From an uncultured Campylobacteraceae bacterium (GTDB lineage: Bacteria; Campylobacterota; Campylobacteria; Campylobacterales; Arcobacteraceae): 7,284 nucleotides of DNA. This document shows, piece by piece, positions 6,168 to 7,284 of this stretch (position 1 is the first letter of the stretch; each line of letters begins with the position of its first letter). Location: positions 1 through 7,284 of the forward strand of contig CAJXPH010000133.1 of assembly GCA_913057765.1 (NCBI GenBank), read 5' to 3'. A model generated the notes under the pieces. That model made no database searches, was not told the DNA's origin, and worked only from the letters and a program-made list of their open reading frames with translations. Position numbers and translations under genes: made by a program.

Positions 6168-7037
6168 TTAATCAGCGATAATATTTTTAAGATTTAAAAT
6201 AAATTTATTTCCATTGACAGTAGGTTCAATTTTAATTGCAATTTTACTTTTATCACAAAATTCTTTTACTATTTTTAAACCTAATCCAAAGCCATTTTTT
6301 GAAGAGTCTTCTTGAAAGAATTCATCAAAAATAATAAAAAGATTCTTTGTGTCTATCTCTTTACCTGCATTAAAAATAGTAAAAATATTATCTTCAAACT
6401 TAATTTTTATAAAACCATTTTCTTTTAAATTATATTTTAATGCATTTGAGATAAGGTTATCAATCATTTTTTCAAAACCATTGATATCGGTGGTTAATTG
6501 TATATTTTCAATATCGACATCTATCTTGATATCTCTTTTTATATCTTCAAACTTCTCTAAACTTTTAAAAACTAATTCTTTTAAATCAAAATCAGCAACA
6601 TCAACTCTATCAATTTCTTTTTTTATTTGATATTCCATATTTTCATAAAGCTTTAAAAGTTCATTTGATGCTAATTTTATACGATTTAGTCTTTTTAATT
6701 CTTTTTCGTCAGTTAAATTTTTTTCTAACATTTGAGTATTAAGTTTTATTGTAGATATAGGTATGTTTAATTCATGTAATGTCTCTTTGACTGTCTTTTG
6801 TAAGTTTTCGTCACTTTTAAAAAGTGGTTCAAAGATTGTTTTACTAAGCCCTAAATATAAGATGAGTCCAAAACCTAATACAGCAATAGTAATAGGTATA
6901 AAAGTATCTTTATTAAATCCAAAGATATTGGTTATATAGTAATTTAAAAGTAAAGATAATAATAAAACAAAGACAATAATTATTGAATTTGTAATTATAA
7001 AATTTTTCTTTTTATAATTCAATTTTGTACCCAACAC
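6168..7037 (-). CDS. Sensor histidine kinase with minimal extracellular loop
   Basis: This inner-membrane kinase should phosphorylate the response regulator encoded just upstream. Of 289 residues, two membrane helices (about 13-34 and 47-64) bracket only about 12 outside residues, and no HAMP, PAS or periplasmic domain is visible. The HisKA helix has the H-box LHELNIPIS with phospho-accepting H88. The HATPase_c domain shows an N-box NLISNALKYN (N194, N198), an F-box FDEFFQE and a G2 box GFGLGL (249-254). The G1 position reads NAG (223-225) with Asn where many kinases have the Asp of D-x-G. The longest frame starts with GTG at 7037, inside the regulator gene and without a spaced ribosome site. 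An in-frame TTG at 7022, with GGTGTTGGG upstream, would give an 11-base overlap and a protein five residues shorter. Either is possible. The signal is unknown. Confidence 0.88.
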   Translation of the reverse strand: MLGTKLNYKKKNFIITNSIIIVFVLLLSLLLNYYITNIFGFNKDTFIPITIAVLGFGLILYLGLSKTIFEPLFKSDENLQKTVKETLHELNIPISTIKLNTQMLEKNLTDEKELKRLNRIKLASNELLKLYENMEYQIKKEIDRVDVADFDLKELVFKSLEKFEDIKRDIKIDVDIENIQLTTDINGFEKMIDNLISNALKYNLKENGFIKIKFEDNIFTIFNAGKEIDTKNLFIIFDEFFQEDSSKNGFGLGLKIVKEFCDKSKIAIKIEPTVNGNKFILNLKNIIAD

Positions 7038-7240
7038 CTTTTATATTTTTTATTTTTTCTTTACCAATGAGTTTTTTTAAATTATTAATATAAACTCTAA
7101 TTGAACCTTCACTATACTCTTCTGAAAAACTCCAAAGCTTATCTATTATCATCTCTTTTGTAATTATAGTATCTTTTTTCTCTATAAAAAGTTCTAGTAA
7201 CTCTATAATTTTATTTGCTATATATAAGTCTTCTCCATTT
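7012..7240 (-). CDS. OmpR/PhoB-family response regulator, C-terminal DNA-binding domain only (cut by adapter)
   Basis: About 75 genomic residues remain, all from the winged-helix output domain. LLELFIEKKDTIITKEMIIDKLW is the helix-1/helix-2 region, GSIRVYINNLKKLIG is the recognition helix, and IKNIKGVGYKIEL is the wing hairpin that ends OmpR-type regulators with GxGY. The receiver domain, with its phosphorylated aspartate, lies outside the fragment. The apparent start MCIRDR at 7257-7241 is translated Tn5 mosaic end, not protein. The stop lies within the start region of the histidine kinase gene, so the two are an overlapping regulator-kinase pair. Its DNA target is unknown; the phased hexamers in front of the receptor gene are of the type such domains bind. 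Confidence 0.9.
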
Positions 7241-7284
7241 CTGTCTCTTATACACATCTGACGCTGCCGACGAAGAGGATAGTG
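7241..7284 (-). other. Nextera/Tn5 i5-side library adapter (not genomic)
   Basis: This is the reverse complement of the left end: the Tn5 mosaic end at 7241-7259, the read-1 adapter at 7260-7273 and AGAGGATA (reverse of TATCCTCT, the same i5 index) at 7274-7281, then GTG. Genomic sequence ends at 7240. The adapter gives the response regulator frame a false start (MCIRDR). Confidence 0.98.

Noticed and set aside
6145..6172. A second TTAACA-type phased array upstream of the SPFH gene
   Set aside because: Two TTAAC-like hexamers occur, but 14 bases apart rather than 11, and one overlaps the candidate -35; no consistent register.
6349..6630. Plus-strand open frame of 93 codons with hydrophobic character
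   Set aside because: It is antisense to the HATPase domain of the kinase gene; the apparent hydrophobicity arises from complementing AAA/GAA-rich codons.
1..7284. Terminal inverted repeats as ends of an insertion sequence or transposon
   Set aside because: The repeats match Nextera adapter, index and Tn5 mosaic end exactly, and no transposase lies between them.
1..7284. CRISPR array, tRNA, rRNA or phage genes
   Set aside because: No regularly spaced repeats of array type, no tRNA-like cloverleaf or rRNA core motifs, and no phage or mobility genes are visible; genes fill nearly the whole fragment.

Overview
The window is one AT-rich fragment (roughly 30% G+C by eye) that is genomic only from 49 to 7240. 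Both ends carry Illumina Nextera/Tn5 library adapter, in inverted orientation and with the same index, so the fragment was cut by library preparation and the genes at its two edges are incomplete. Low G+C, AAGGA-type ribosome sites, tightly packed overlapping genes, short ExbB/ExbD proteins and a histidine kinase with an H-E-L-N-x-P box all suggest a member of the Campylobacterota, most like the Arcobacter group. This is a judgement from protein style, not a search result.

All nine genes are on the minus strand and fall into three transcription blocks, read from high to low coordinates. (1) 7240-6168: the DNA-binding half of an OmpR-family response regulator, followed with overlap by a membrane histidine kinase that has almost no extracellular sensor. 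(2) 6101-4751: a QmcA/paraslipin-type SPFH membrane protein overlapping a short NfeD partner, with its own candidate promoter and closed by a 9-bp-stem hairpin at 4723-4743. (3) 4628-49: a five-gene TonB uptake operon encoding a TonB-dependent outer-membrane receptor, a polytopic NapH/CcoG-like iron-sulfur membrane protein, ExbB, ExbD and the N-terminal part of TonB.

The third block looks like a self-contained uptake unit. The receptor captures a ligand, ExbB-ExbD-TonB transmits proton-motive force to it, and the iron-sulfur protein placed between them could supply electrons on the inner-membrane side, for example to reduce a metal or metal chelate. The ligand cannot be read from the sequence. 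The receptor promoter region contains four TTAACA-like hexamers in exact 11-bp register (4669-4707), a layout typical of OmpR/PhoB-family regulator sites. This raises the possibility that the regulator encoded at the right-hand edge, or a relative, controls the uptake operon.

The most interesting biology is the receptor / iron-sulfur membrane protein / ExbBD-TonB operon with its phased-hexamer promoter. The most important technical point is the adapter at both ends, which creates false peptide ends (LSLIHI and MCIRDR).
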